Part shown: piece by piece, positions 44,005-56,599 of the stretch
Numbering within the stretch: the first letter of the stretch is position 1
How the letters are laid out: the number at the start of each line of letters is the position of its first letter
From: Odobenus rosmarus divergens
Taxonomy: Eukaryota; Chordata; Mammalia; Carnivora; Odobenidae
Direction of reading: 5' to 3'
Length of the DNA stretch: 64,000 nt
Assembly: GCF_000321225.1 (NCBI RefSeq)
Contig: NW_004450583.1
Coordinates: forward strand, 102,495-166,494
The notes under the pieces: model-generated
What the model saw: the letters and a program-made list of their open reading frames with translations, nothing else
What the model was told of the DNA's origin: nothing
Databases searched by the model: none
Translations under genes and position numbers: made by a program

Positions 44005-47000
44005 AGGGTTTTGAGATTTCTATTATTAATTTTTACTAAACATTTTCCTTTGGAATTTAAATCAAGACTCATGTTTTCCAAAGTCCCAAATGCTGGGAAA
44101 CCCCCAATCTATTTTAATAAAATCTCCTCCTACACATTTTTTTGCCCTAAGGTAAAAGAGGAAGTTAACATGAAACTTAATTATTCCTGCTGAAGGGCCC
44201 TAACAATTTCAGTTGATAATGACAATCTCAGTGTGAAGCAGCAAAAGGAAGTAAGAAAAGTATCTCTAAGTTCTAGTTTTCTCAGTTATAATATATGTAA
44301 CTTTCAATACAATCTCAGGTTTCTTATCTGTAAACTAAGGAGAATGATACCTTCCTTAACTCCTTCCTTGAATCCCAATATGACAAAATGAAAGGAGAAT
44401 GTAATTGAAACAGCCCTGCTGATGAAATGAAAGAACATAATTAAAAGAGTGTTGCTCACAGCCCAGCTGAGATACAGCATAGAAGAGGCAGCCGGAAAAA
44501 CATGTGGGGTATACAGGAAGTTTATTTACTAATCTCAGAGCATGTGCTAGAGGGACAGGGATTTTGGGGACACTTCTCTAAGAACAAAATAGCTAGAAGG
44601 TGTCATTTCCCTCCCTTGTTCCCCCAGCCTAGATATGCAGAGACCTGTGGGAACCCGGGCAGTGGAACACTCTCCTGCTCACAGTGAGAGCCCTGCCTCC
44701 ACATTCTTCTGCACACACGCCCCCTCCATCCCAGGCAGCTTCAGGTCCCCTCACACAGCAGACCTGCATGAACCTTACTAACTGCAAACCTCCTCCTTTC
44801 CTGAGCTCTTCTATGGACCCATCCCTCCATTCCAGCCTGGGCAGGACTTTTCCCAGGGGCTGGAAGCCCTCACCCGCAGAAACCTGTGCAGATCTTGCTA
44901 GCACCATGAGCCCCAGCTCTCTCCAATACACTCTTACCCAGAGTCCATCCAAAGCAGTGCCACAAGCCTAGCAGTGTGCAAGTAGCCCTGACAGGGGCCT
45001 CCACCACTCCAAAGTAACTCCTGCCCTGGGGAGAGGTGAAGATAAATACATGCACCCGTCAGACTGTGGCTCAGCAGGGGGCCGGTCTGACTGCAGGCCC
45101 CACCCTCCAACAAAAGCTTCTCAGGGCAAAACACAGGGAAAGCACCCTGCAGTTCAGTGCTACTGCATCTTTGGCAAACGTCTGATCTGACTCAACTTTA
45201 GCCTACAGTGGCCCCAGACTGGCCCACTAACAACACAGGGACCAAAACCTGCTCACAACAGGCAAGGAGAGTCACTGCAGACGACTGGACTGAAGGCAAA
45301 CTTGGCTCAGCCGCAACAGTAGGGTGCATGCAACATACAGAGGAGATACCCCTGAAGCATTGGGTTCTGGTGAACAGGGGACATTGCACTGCAGGGCAAT
45401 ACAGGACCTCTTCTTCATAAAGCCACTACTTTTAAGAGCAGGAGACACAGCTGACTTACGTGACAAATAGAAACAGACACAGAGAGACAAAATAAGGGGA
45501 CAGAGGACTATGTCCCAAAATGAAAGATCAGGACAAAATTACAAGAGACCTAAGTGAAACAGAGGTAAGTAATATACCTGATAGAATATTTAAAGTAATA
45601 GTCATAAAGATACTCACTGGACTTGAGAACAAAGTGAAGGACCTCAGTGAGACCCTCAACAAAGAGACAGAAAACATAAAAAAGAACCAATCAGAGATGA
45701 ACAACTCAATAAGTGAAATTAAAAATACACTAGAGGGAATAAATAGAACAGAGGAAGTAGAACAGAGCAATGGAAAGCAATCAAGTTGAGCAGGAAAGAG
45801 AAAAAAAGATAATAAATGAAAACAGACTAAGAGAACTCAGTGACACCATCAAATGTAGTAATATTTGCATTATACAGATTATAGAAGGAAAAGAGAAAAA
45901 GGAAGCAGAAAATTTATTTGAAGAAATAATAGCTGAAAAGTTCCCAAATCTGGGGGAGGAAACAGAAATCCAGCTCCAGGAGGTGCAGAGAACCCCCAAC
46001 AAAATCAACATGAAGGTCCACACCAAGACACAAAGTAATTAAAATGGCAGAAAGCAGCGACAGCGAATTTTAAAAGCAGCAAAAGAAAATAGTTACATAA
46101 AAAAAGAAACCCCATAAGGCTACCAGCAGATTTTTCAGCAGAAATTTTGTAGGACAGAAAGGAGTGCCAGGATATATTCAAAGTGCTGGAAGAAAAAAAA
46201 CCTGCAGCCAAGAATACTCTATCCAGCAAGGCTATCATACAGAATAAAAGCAGGGGTAGTTCCCAACAAACAGAAGTTAAAGGAATTCATGATTACTAAA
46301 CCAGCCCTATAAGAAATGTTAAAGGGGTACTCTGAGAGTGGAAAGGAAAGACCATAAGCAGGAGTAAGAAGAGTAGGAAGCATAAAAGCAATAAAATTAA
46401 GCATATCTATAAAAATCAGTCAAGGGTTTCACAAAATAAAAGGATGTACAGTATGACACCATATACCTAAAATGTGGTGGGGGTAGAGGAGTAAAAATTT
46501 AATGATTTTAGAATGGATTTAAACTTAAGTGATCACCTACTTAATATAGACTACTATATGCATATGATGTGATATATAAACCTCATGGTAGCCACAAATC
46601 AAAAACTGGTAATAAATATGCAAAAAAATAAAGAGAAAGGAATTCAAGTGTATCATTAAAGAAAGCCAGCAAAGCATGAGAAGAGACCAAGAGAAAAAAG
46701 GAAGAACTACAAAAGCAACCATAAAACAAGTAACAAAATGGCAATAAGTACATACCTGTCAATAATTATTTTGAATGTAAATGGACTAAGCACTCCAATC
46801 AAAAAACAGGGTGACAAAATGGATAAAAAAGGCAAGACACATCTATATGCTACCTACAAGAGACTCATTTCAGACCTAAAGACACATGCAGATTGAAAGT
46901 GAAGGGATGTAAAAGCATTTATCCTGCAAGTGAAAGTGAAAAGAAAACCAGGATAGCAATACTTATACTGGACAAAACAGATTTTAAAACAAAGACTGTA

Positions 47001-47132
47001 ATAAAAGACAAAGAAGGACACTATATAATCATAAAGGGGACAATCCAACAAGAAGATACAAAATTGTAAACATTTATGCACCCAACATGGGAGCACCCAA
47101 ATACATAAAACAGCTAATAACAAACATAAAGG

Positions 47133-47318
47133 GGGGTGCCTGCATGGCTCAGTTGGTTAAGTGTCTGCCTTTGGCTCAGGTCATGATCTTGGAGTCCTGG
47201 GATTGAGCCCTGTGTCGGGCTCCCTGCTCAGCAGGGAGTCTGCTTCTCCCTCTCTCTGCCCCTCCCTTTGCTCCTGCTCTCTCTCACTCTCTCAAATAAA
47301 TAAAAATCTTAAAAAAAG
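47133..47318 (+). mobile_element. CanSINE in L1 ORF2
   Basis: AAACATAAAGG (47122) and AAACCATAAAGG (47319) flank a complete plus-orientation SINE. Confidence 0.95.
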
Positions 47319-48554
47319 AAACCATAAAGGAAATAATTGATAATGTTAACAATAATACCAGGGGACTTTAACACTCACTTACACCAATGGACAGATCATT
47401 CAAACAAAAAAAATCAATAAGAGTGGCTTTGGATGACACACTGGACCAGATGGATCTAAAAGATATACTCAGAACATCCCACCCTGAAACAGCAGAATAT
47501 ACATTCACGTGCACGTGGACCATTCTCCAGAACAGGTCACATATTAGGTCACAAAACAAGTCTCAACACATTAAAAAGATTAAAGTCATACCAAATATCT
47601 TTTTTGACCACAATGCTATGAAACTAGAAATCAACCACAAGAAAAAACTGGAAAGAATACAAATACATGGAGGTTAAATAACATGCTACTAAACAATGAA
47701 TGGGCCAACCAAGAAATCAATTAAAAAAAGTACATGGAAACAAATGAAAATGGTCCAAAATCTTTGGGATGCAGCAAAACCTGTCTTAGGAAGGAAGTTT
47801 ATAGCAATGCAGGCCTACCTCAAAAACAAGAAAAATCTCAAATACACAACCTAACCTTACACCTAAGAGAGCTAGAAAAAGAACAAACAAAACCCCAAAC
47901 CAGTAGGAAGAAGAAAATAATAAAGATTAGAGCAGAAATAAACGAAATAGAAACTACAAAAACAGATCAATGAAACCAGGAGCTGATTCTTTGAAAAGAT
48001 CAATAAAATTGATAAGCCTCTAGCCAGACTCATCAAAAAAAAAAAAAAAAGAGGACTCAAACAAAAACAGAAATCAAAGAGGAGAAATAACAATCGACAC
48101 CAAAGAAATACAAAGAATTGTAAGACAATATTAGGAGAAATTATATACCAACAAATTGGACAACCTAGGAAAAAATGGGTAAGTTCCTAGAAACATATTA
48201 ACCTCCTAAAACCAAATCAGGAAGAAACAGAAAATAGAGACAGATTCGGCAATGAAATTGAATCAGTAATCAAAAGCTCACAACAAACACACATCCAAGA
48301 GTAGATGGCTTCACAGGTGAATTCTACCAAATATTTAAAGAAGAGTTATACGTATTCTCAAACTGTTCCAAAAATAGAAGAGGAAGGAAAGCTTCTAAAT
48401 ACATTCTATGAGGCCAGCATTACCCTGATACCAAAACCAGATAAGACACTACACAAGAGAAAACTACAGGGCAATACCTCTGATGAACAGAAAAATCTTC
48501 AACAAAATATTAGAAAACCAAGTTCAACAATACATTAAAAAACTCATTCAACAT

Positions 48555-48740
48555 GGGGTGCCTGGGTGGCACAGTAAGCCGCTGGCTCTTGATTTCAGCT
48601 CAGGTCATGATCTCAGAGTCCTGGCACTGAGTCCCATATTGGGCTCTGTGCTTAGAGGGAGTTTGCTTGACTCTCCCTATCCCCTTGCCCCTCCTCTTGC
48701 TCTCTCTCTCTCAAAATAAATAATCTTAAAAAAAAAAATA
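48555..48740 (+). mobile_element. CanSINE, diverged subfamily
   Basis: AACTCATTCAACATG (48541) and AACTCATTCACCATG (48742). Head GGGTGCCTGGGTGGCACAGT with the GGCTCTTGATTTCAGCTCAG variant. Confidence 0.95.
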
Positions 48741-49044
48741 CAACTCATTCACCATGATCAAGTGGGATTTATTCCTGGTATGCAAGGGTGGTTCAATATT
48801 TGCAAAACAATCACTGTGATATTGTCACATCAATAAGATAAAGGATAAAAACCATGTGATTATTTCAATAGATTCAGAAAAAGCATTTCACAAAGTATAA
48901 CATTCATTCATGATACAAATCTTCAACAAAGTAGGTTTAGAGGGAACACAGTAACATGATAAAGGCCATATATGAAAAACAGCTACTCAAATGAGGAAAA
49001 ACAGAGCTTTTCCCCTAATGACAGGAAGAAGAAAAAGATACCCA

Positions 49045-49248
49045 TTTTTTTTTTTTTAAGATTTTATTATTTATTTGACCTAGAAAGAGAGACAGAAAGA
49101 GCACACAAGCAGGGGGAGCAGCAGAGGGAGAGAGAGAAGTAGGCTCCTCACTGAGCAGGGAGCCCAATGCAGGGCTCAATCCCAGGACGCTGGGATCATG
49201 ACTTGAGCCGAAGGCAGACGCTTAACTGACTGAGCCACCCAGGCGCCC
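49045..49248 (-). mobile_element. CanSINE in L1 ORF2
   Basis: AAAGATACCCAT (49033) and AAGGATGTCCAT (49249) flanks. Head ends GAGCCACCCAGGCGCCCC. Confidence 0.94.
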
Positions 49249-49871
49249 CAAGGATGTCCATCTTTACTATTTTTATTCAATATAGTACTGGGAGCCGTAG
49301 CCACAGCAATCAGACAAGAAAAAAAAAAAATAGAAGGCATTCAACATGGTAAGGAAAAAGTAAAATTTTCATTATTTGCAGATGACATGATACTATATAT
49401 AGAAAATCCTAAAGACTCCACCAAAAAAACTACTTGAACTGATACTTCAGTAAGGTGACAGGATACAAAATTAATATACAGAAATCCATTTGCATTTCTA
49501 TACAACGATAATAATGAAATAGCAGAAAGAAATTAAGAAAACAGTCCCAGTTACAATTTAACCAAAAATAATAGAATACCTAGGAATAAACCCAACCAAG
49601 GAGGTGAAAGACCTGTACTCAGAAAACTATAGGACACTGATGAAAGAAACTGAAGATGACTATAAAACACTGATGAAAGAAACTGAAATGGAAAGATACT
49701 CCATGCTCATGAATTAGAAGAATACTGTTAAAATGTCCATACTGCCCAAAGCAATCTACAAATTTAATGCAATCCCTATCAAAATACCAACAGCATTTTT
49801 TACAGAACTAGAACAAAGAATACAAAAATTTGTATGGAACCACAAAAAACCTCCAATAGCCAAAGCAATCT

Positions 49872-50070
49872 ACTTTTTTTTTTTTTTAAGATTTTATTTA
49901 TTTTGAGAGAGAGGGAGAGAGAGAGCACAGCAGGGGGAGGGGCAGAGGGAGAGAGAGAAGCAGATCCCCTGCAGAGCAGGGAGCCAGACTCGGGGCTTGA
50001 TCTCAGGACCCTGGTATCACGGCCTGAGCTGAAGGCAGATGCTTAACTGACTGAGCCACCCAGGCACCCC
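49872..50070 (-). mobile_element. CanSINE with exact 15-bp target-site duplication
   Basis: TAGCCAAAGCAATCT at 49857 and 50071. Confidence 0.97.
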
Positions 50071-51299
50071 TAGCCAAAGCAATCTTGAAAAAGAAGAACA
50101 AAACTGCAGGTACCATACACAAACATAAAGTTGAAATGGATTAAAGAACCAATGTGATACCTCAAACCATAAAAATCCTAGCAGAGAGCACAGGCAGTAA
50201 TTTCTCTGACATTGGCTGTAGCAACATTTTTCTAGACATGTCTCTTATGGCAAAGGAACAAAAGCAAAAATAAACTACTGGGACTACATCAAGATAAAAA
50301 GCCTACACAGCAAAGGGAACAATCACAAAACGAAAAGGCAAACTATTGAATAGGAGAAGATACTTGCAAACGATATATCTGATAAAGGGTTAGTATCCAA
50401 AATATAAAAGAACTTATACAACTCAACATCCAAAACACAAATAATCCAATTTAAAAATGGGCATAAGACATGAACACACATTTTTCCAAAGATGACATAC
50501 AGATGGCCAACAGACACATGAAAATATGCTCAACATCATTCACCATCAGGGAAATGTAAATCAAAACCACAATGAGATATCAGCTCACACCAGTCAGAAT
50601 GGCTAAAATCAAAAATGCAAGAAACAACAGGTGTTGGCGAAGTTGTGGAGAAAAAGGGACCCTCGTGCACTGTTGGTGGGAACGTAAATTGCTGCAGCCA
50701 TTGTGGAAAACAGTATGGAAATTCCTCAAAAAATTAAAAATAGAATTACCATATGATCCAGTAATTCCAGAATACAAAAACACTAATTCAAAAAGATATA
50801 TGCACCCCTACATTTATTGTGGCATTATTTACAACAGCCAAATTTTGGAAGAAACTCAAGTGTTCATTGACAGATTAATGGATAAAGTTATGGTATATAA
50901 ACACAACGAAATATTACTCAGCCACAAAAAAAGAACGAAATCTAGCCATTTGCAACATCATGGATGGATCTAGAGAAGATAATGCTCAGTGAAATAAATT
51001 AGAGAAAGACAAATACCATATGATTTCACTCATATGTGGAATTTAAGAAACAAACAAAGGAAAAAAGAGACAAACCAAAAAACAGACTTAACTATAGAGA
51101 ACAATCTGATGGTTACCAGATAGGAGATGGGTGGTGGGATGGGTGAAATAGATGATAGGGATTAAGAGTACACTTATCATGATGAGCACTGGGTAATGTA
51201 CAAAATTGCTGAATCACTATATTGTACTTCTGAGACTAATATAAAATTGTATGTTAACTATACTGGAATTTAATAAAATAGAAAAGAAAAAGCATAAGC

Positions 51300-52290
51300 A
51301 ACTAAAAAAAACCCCAAAGCCAAAAAACAAAAAAAGACCTATCAGACTTCATCAAAATTCAAAATTTTGTGCCAAACGACACCATCAAGAAAATGAAAGA
51401 TGACCTACAGAACGGGAGAAAATATTTGCAAACCATATATCTGATAATGCTCCTATATCCAGAATGAAAAAAGAACACTTACAACTCAACAATAAAAATA
51501 CAAACAACCCAATTAATAGTCAAAGGATTTGAACAAAAATTTTTTCAAAGAAATAAATGGCAAATATGCACATGAAAAGATACTCAACATCATTAGCCAT
51601 CAGGGAAATGCAAATGAAAACTGTAATGAAAAAAAGAGACAAGAGTAAGTGTTGACAAGGATGTGAAAAATTGTAATCCTCATACTCTGTCAATGGAATT
51701 ATAAAATTGTGCAGCCATTTTGGAAAACAGTTTGGCAGTTCCTCAAATTGTAAAGTCACCACATGACTCAGCAGTTCCATAGATACATATATACCCAAGA
51801 AAAATCTAAATGTTTGTACAAAAACGTGTACACAAACATTCATAGCAGCACTAGTCATTATAGTCAAAAAGTGCAAACAACCCAAATATCCTTCAGCTGA
51901 TAGATACATGAAGTTGTGATACATCCAAACAATGGAATATTATTCAGGCATGAAAAAGAATAAAGTGCTATACATTGAAAACATAACGTTAAGTGATATA
52001 AGCCAGATACAATAGGCCACATATTTTATTATTCCATTTATATGAAATATCTAGAAAAGGCAAATTCATAGATAGACAGAAAGGAGATTAGTAGTTGCCA
52101 GTGGCATTAGGGAGAGGGAATGGAGAGTGACTGCTTAAAGTTTTTGAAGTGATGAAATAGTCTTACAATTAGATAGTGGTGATAGCTGCATAAGCATGTG
52201 CATGTAATAAAACCAGGGTAAATTTTAAGGTATGTGAATTCTATCTCAATAGAAAAGAGACAAAAAACACATTAAAAAAAAAAACAAAAA
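51300..52290 (+). mobile_element. L1M 3' end, second L1 in tandem
   Basis: Sense ORF2 C-terminal region (ATTTTGTGCCAAACGACACC ... GGAATATTATTCAGGCATGA), then L1M 3'UTR (AGTAGTTGCCAGTGGCATTA) ending at an A-rich tail near 52290. Older than the adjacent L1. Confidence 0.87.
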
Positions 52291-52647
52291 ACTGCCCCTG
52301 GTTACCCGACAGGTTTAGTTAGGAATGACAAAAAATTACAGTACGCTTAATAAATATTAATGTTACATATTGTTCATTTCCCTATAAATTTATACTTAAC
52401 AGTAAGAGTTTTTAATGTTTTGTAAAAGAATTTTAGAGCTCACAGACTAATCCTAATTTTTCCCATTGATTATTAAAGAGTAGTTTGCTTGGTTTCAGCT
52501 TGCATATTCACTTTTAGGGTCCCAAACTCTCCTACAATACCTAATCAGTGCCCGTACAATGTTAGGAAATCTCATCTGCAACATTTTTGAAAAAGTGTAA
52601 AGAAATAATGTGACAGCATATGGTTTAAGGATAATGTGATTACCTAC

Positions 52648-52747
52648 CTGTAATTCCTCTGCTGTGGAAACATCTAGTCCTGTTAGATCTTGTATTCTCA
52701 TATTAATTCGAGACACCACAGGGTTTTCATAGCCAGAGAGCCAGGCA
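52648..52747 (-). CDS. P4HA1: P4HA1 exon, first in the window, start of the catalytic domain
   Basis: A 100-nt exon encoding AWLSGYENPVVSRINMRIQD then LTGLDVSTAEELQ, preceded by the last base of a Ser codon (AG|T) from an exon outside the window. This is the N-terminal part of the dioxygenase domain; SGYENPVVSRI is characteristic of collagen prolyl 4-hydroxylases. TTCTTAG acceptor and GTAGGT donor, phase 2 to 0. The preceding exon was not found between 52748 and 64000. In other mammals P4HA1 has a mutually exclusive exon pair near this position; neither member was recognised here. Confidence 0.97.
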
Positions 52748-53169
52748 CTAAGAACAAGAAGAAAATATTACTTATAATGTTTCAATACATAAAGACTAAC
52801 AGCCATCATTTTAAAAGCCATAATATATGGGACAATAAGACTTATCTATAGGCATTTAGTTGGCTTGCTTGTTTGATATGATTTTTATTAAACAATGTTG
52901 TCATTTTTTTAAAAATGCTACATTTTACAGTTAAAGGTTAGAAAAGAAAAAACTCATTACAGAGTTTCTTTGAAAACAGTTGGATTAATATAAGAAGGCT
53001 ATATAGGGCTATTACAATGAGAATTTTTAAAAATTCTGTAAAAATACACACCAAACTGAAAACAATTTTTCTTTTTACATAAGGCATAGGAACTGACTGG
53101 GGTGGAGGTCATAGGGTTTTTAGCTTGATTTATATAGTGTAAATATTTTATAAGAAAAAAATTCATGTA

Positions 53170-53370
53170 GGGGCGCTTGGGTGGCTCAGTCAGTTAAGCT
53201 TCTGACTCTTGATTTCAGCTCAGGACATGATCTCAGGGTTGTGAGATTGAGCCCTGTGCTGGGCTCTGTACTCAGTGGGGAGTCTGCTTGGGATTCTCTC
53301 TCCCTCTCCCTCTGCCCCTCCCCCTGCTCATCACACACTCTCTCTAAAATAATTAAATCTTAAAAAAAAT
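53170..53370 (+). mobile_element. CanSINE
   Basis: AAAAATTCATGTA at about 53157 and 53371. Head GGGGCGCTTGGGTGGCTCAG. Confidence 0.96.
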
Positions 53371-53419
53371 AAAAATTCATGTATTACTTGCATAAATAAA
53401 CATAAGTTTTTAAAAGGTA

Positions 53420-54275
53420 CCAAAACACACCCAGTAGGAGGACTATAATAAAAACAGGTGGACAGGGGCACCTGGGTGGCTCAGTCAGTTAAGTGTTCAA
53501 CTCTTAGCTCAGGGCCTGATCTCAGGGTCTTGAGTTCAAGCCCCATGCTGGGCTCCATGCTGGGTGTGGAGCCTACTTAAAACAAAACAAAATAAAACGA
53601 AAAGATGGACAATAACAGGGGCTGATGAAGAATGTGAAGAAATCAGAACCCTCATACATTGCTGGTAGGAATGTAAAAATGGTGCAGCCGATTTGGTAAA
53701 CAGTTTGTCAGTTCCTCAAATTTTTAAACATACAGTTACCATATCACTCAGCAATTCCACTTCCAGGTGCATACCCAAGAGAAATTAAAACATATGTTCA
53801 TACAAAAACTTGTACATGAATGTTCATAGCAGGATTATTAATAATGGCCAACAAGTGGAAATGATCCAAATATTCACCAACTGATGAGTAGATACATAAA
53901 ATGTGATACATCCATATGATGGATTATTGTGCCATGAAAAGGAATCAGGTACTGATACATGCCACAATACGGATGAACCTTGAAAACATTGTTAAGTAAG
54001 CAAGATACAAAAGACCACATACTATGATTCCATTTATAAGAAATATCCAGAATAGGCAAGTCAACAGAGAAGGTAGATCAGTGGTTGCCAGAGGAAGGAG
54101 GAAATGGGGAGTTAACTGCTAATAAGTACAGGCTTTCTTTTCAGGGTGATGGGAATGTTCAGAAATTAGATAGTGGTAAAGGTTGCACAACTAAAAACAC
54201 TAAAAACCATTGAATTATACACTTTAAAGGAGTGAATTTTATGTTATGGGAACTATAGCTAAATTTAAAAAGGCA
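53420..54275 (+). mobile_element. L1M 3' end split by a SINE
   Basis: GTAGGAGGACTATAATAAAA before the SINE and TGATGAAGAATGTGAAGAAA after it are consecutive ORF2 sequence. It continues to an L1M 3'UTR ending GGGAACTATAGCTAAATTTA. Confidence 0.87.
53466..53600 (+). mobile_element. Short CanSINE (tRNA part only)
   Basis: GGGGCACCTGGGTGGCTCAG head, no CT block, AAAACAAAACAAAATAAAAC tail. GGTGGACA / GATGGACA flanks. Confidence 0.93.
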
Positions 54276-54883
54276 CCGCAAATTAAGCTATCTCTTACGG
54301 TCTATCAGCCTTCTTTCTTCACTTCTCTCATCAACCTCTGATTCCATGATCCATCATTTCAACAACATTCTTGCTAAATACCTAAATTAAACTGTCTGGC
54401 AAAAATATTATCCTCAATGAATTTTTTTCTCTAAGCTTGTACCTGTGTCATCAAACTCTATTGGAGAAAGTCATGAAATAGGGCAAGTGTGTTCCACTGA
54501 TAATTCATGAACACCAACTTCAAATGGGCCCTTACTCCTACTCCTTCTTCTACTCTGAACCCCAACCCACCTCAGCTCCCCCCTTCTCTCAGTACATATC
54601 CCCTACTTCAGAGAATATAGAAACCATACACTTTACCTACATTTGCATCTATCTGTTCCTTTTAGATCATCTAGTTCCTTCATTCCAGTTCCAGAGAGGA
54701 AATTTCTTTCCATTATCTAAGGCTAACCCTCTGCCTTAGATTCTATAATTTTCTGACATTTTAGGAAGCATAAATCATTGATTAGCCCTTCTGTCTCTTA
54801 CATAATCAACTTTCTTTCTTAATTCCTCCCACAGCTTTTAACTGAGCTTAAGTCTCCTCTCCCTTAAATAAATAAACAAACAT

Positions 54884-55083
54884 TGGGCGCCTGGTTGTCA
54901 CCAACCGAACAGTCGGTTGAGTGACTGCCTTCAGCTCAGGTCATGATCCTGGGGTTCTGGGATCGAGCCCCGTGTTGGGCTCCCTGATCATGGAGAGCCT
55001 GCTTCTCCCTCTCCCTCTGCCTACTGCTCTGCCTCTTGTGCTCTCTCTGTCAAATAAATAAAATCTTAAAAAAAAAAAAAAAC
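54884..55083 (+). mobile_element. CanSINE with a rearranged head
   Basis: Normal body and A tail, but the head reads GGCGCCTGGTTGTCACCAAC then CGAACAGTCGGTTGAG. An unusual insertion replaces the GTGGCTCA that normally precedes GTCGGTT. Confidence 0.93.
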
Positions 55084-55286
55084 TGAACCAGGATAATTAA
55101 TACTGTTAGAAAACTGACATTTCTCACATCCATGTCAAAATATATAGGATTCTTCTTGATCTGATAGACTGATTTCAGTAAAATCATTTTAAAAATAGTA
55201 AATAACAATATAATTTCTCAAACTATGCTAAGAAGTTGTCAGAAAGGCAGCTATAATCTATAATGATTAGAATTGACAGGATTAGG

Positions 55287-55479
55287 GATGCCTGGATGGC
55301 TCAGTTGGTTAACTGTCTGCCTTCGGCTCAGGTCATGATTCCAGAGTCCTGGGATAGAGCCCCATGTTGGGCTCTCTGCTCAGCAGGGAACCTGCTTCTC
55401 CTTCTCCCTCTGCTCGCTTGCTCTCTCTCACTCTCACGTGTGCATGCTCTCTAATAAATAAAATCTTAAAAAAAGAAAA
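55287..55479 (+). mobile_element. CanSINE with 17-bp target-site duplication
   Basis: GAATTGACAGGATTAGG (55270) and GAATTCACAGGATTAGG (55480). Confidence 0.97.
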
Positions 55480-55809
55480 GAATTCACAGGATTAGGACTG
55501 TATTTTGAAACATTAAGAACCACATCTTTTTTAACTTTACATTAATGCACCTTTCTCATTGGTAAGGCGATTTTTTGCTGTGGACGCCACAACGATTAGC
55601 AAGTCTCTTCTTAAGTAAGACACACTCTCTGGTTCAAGACTAAAATGAGTTTTCTTTCTAATTTTGCCCTCTCTTGGAACACAGGCAACTATCTTTGTCT
55701 TTTGTATGCAGGTAGGCAAATATTGTGAAATGCAGCTATTGCAATCTTCTAGATTTTATTCTCTCACAATTAAACAGGGCAATTATTTGTTATTAAGAGT
55801 AAGATTCCG

Positions 55810-56005
55810 GGGTGCCTGCGTGGCTCAGAAGTTAAGCGTCTGCCTTCAGCTCGGGTCATGATCCCAGGATCCTGGGATTGAGCCCCGCGTCGGGCTCCCT
55901 GCTCCACAGGAAACCCTTTCCCTCTCCCACTACCCCTGCTTATGTTCCCTCTCTTGCTGTGGCTCTCTGTCAAATAAATAAATAAAAATCTTAAAAAAAA
56001 AAAAA
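55810..56005 (+). mobile_element. CanSINE, first of a head-to-tail pair
   Basis: GGGGTGCCTGCGTGGCTCAG head, 13-base A tail. AGAGTAAGATTCCG precedes it. Confidence 0.95.
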
Positions 56006-56013
56006 GACTCTGA

Positions 56014-56201
56014 GGGGTGCCTGGGTGGTTCAGTCGGTTAAGAGTCTGCCTTCAGCTCAGGTCATGATCTCAGAGTCCTGGGATGGAGTCCGGCATCGGG
56101 CTTCTTGCTCAGCAGAGTCTGCTTCTCCCACTCCCGCTCCCGCTCCCCCTGCTTGTGCTCTCTCTCAAATAAATAAAATCTTAAAAAAAAAAAAAAAAAG
56201 A
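56014..56201 (+). mobile_element. CanSINE, second of a head-to-tail pair
   Basis: Starts 8 bases after the tail of the previous SINE (GACTCTGAG between). It ends before AGAATAAGACTTTGA, whose resemblance to the sequence ahead of the first SINE suggests a shared target. Confidence 0.95.
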
Positions 56202-56328
56202 ATAAGACTTTGAAACACTTTCAGTTTTTAAAATAGCAAGGCTTCTGAAATACTGCTCAAAACTAGCTTTCAATTTTGGTATATGACCTGATACTGACAC
56301 ATTTGATCTGTTAATAGTTTTTTCTATC

Positions 56329-56409
56329 TTTTTTTTTTTTTTAAAGGTTTTTATTTATTGAGAGAGAGAGAATGGTAGAGAAAGAGCATGAGAGGGAAGA
56401 AGGTCAATC
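56329..56409 (-). mobile_element. 5'-truncated CanSINE
   Basis: Only the tail and purine-rich part remain. AGTTTTTTCTATC (56316) and CGTTTTTTCTATC (56409) flank it, so truncation happened at insertion. Confidence 0.9.
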
Positions 56410-56599
56410 GTTTTTTCTATCAACCATACTTTGCCCTCAGTAGGGGTTAGTGTAGTTTCACATAACTTTTACAGAGATTTTAAAATAAGTTTTAATTTCA
56501 CTGAATGGAGATTTTTATCACTCATGTACCTGTAGAAGGTAATTTGAGCACATACATATTTGCCTACATATGTGTGTGTATATGTTTTTTTTTAGATAC

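Larger units (their letters stand above)
44490..51280 (+). mobile_element. Nearly full-length L1, decayed, antisense in the P4HA1 intron
   Basis: 5'UTR about 44490-45510, homologous in reverse to 6900-7870 (for example AATCTCAGAGCATGTGCTAG region, CAGGCCCCACCCTCCAACAA). ORF1 pieces lie at 45520-46300 (coiled-coil-like frame 45520-45789, and 45770-46042 with SNICIIQIIEGKEKKEAEN-type residues). ORF2 about 46755-50975 is in broken frames: endonuclease around 47387-47677 (LDDTLDQMDLKDILRT), RT in fragments, C-terminus 50572-50973 ([20 protein letters not shown]). 3'UTR ends near 51275 (TACTGGAATTTAATAAAATA). Four SINEs interrupt it. Frameshifts and stops make it inactive. Confidence 0.88.
43472..52647 (-). 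other. P4HA1: P4HA1 intron, 9176 bp, expanded by L1
   Basis: Apart from about 330 bp next to the 43418-43471 exon, 480 bp at 44005-44489 and 360 bp at 52291-52647, it consists of a CanSINE, a nearly full-length L1 (antisense to P4HA1) with four SINEs, and a second L1M 3' end. Confidence 0.9.

Noticed and set aside
52495..52719. 74-codon minus-strand open frame as an independent gene
   Set aside because: It is P4HA1 exon sequence read through the donor site into the intron.
55537..55719. 60-codon minus-strand frame (ending SYLRRDLLIVVASTAKNRLT plus NEKGALM)
   Set aside because: Looks protein-like, but no family was recognised, it has no clear splice sites and does not fit P4HA1. Left uncalled; a protein search would decide.
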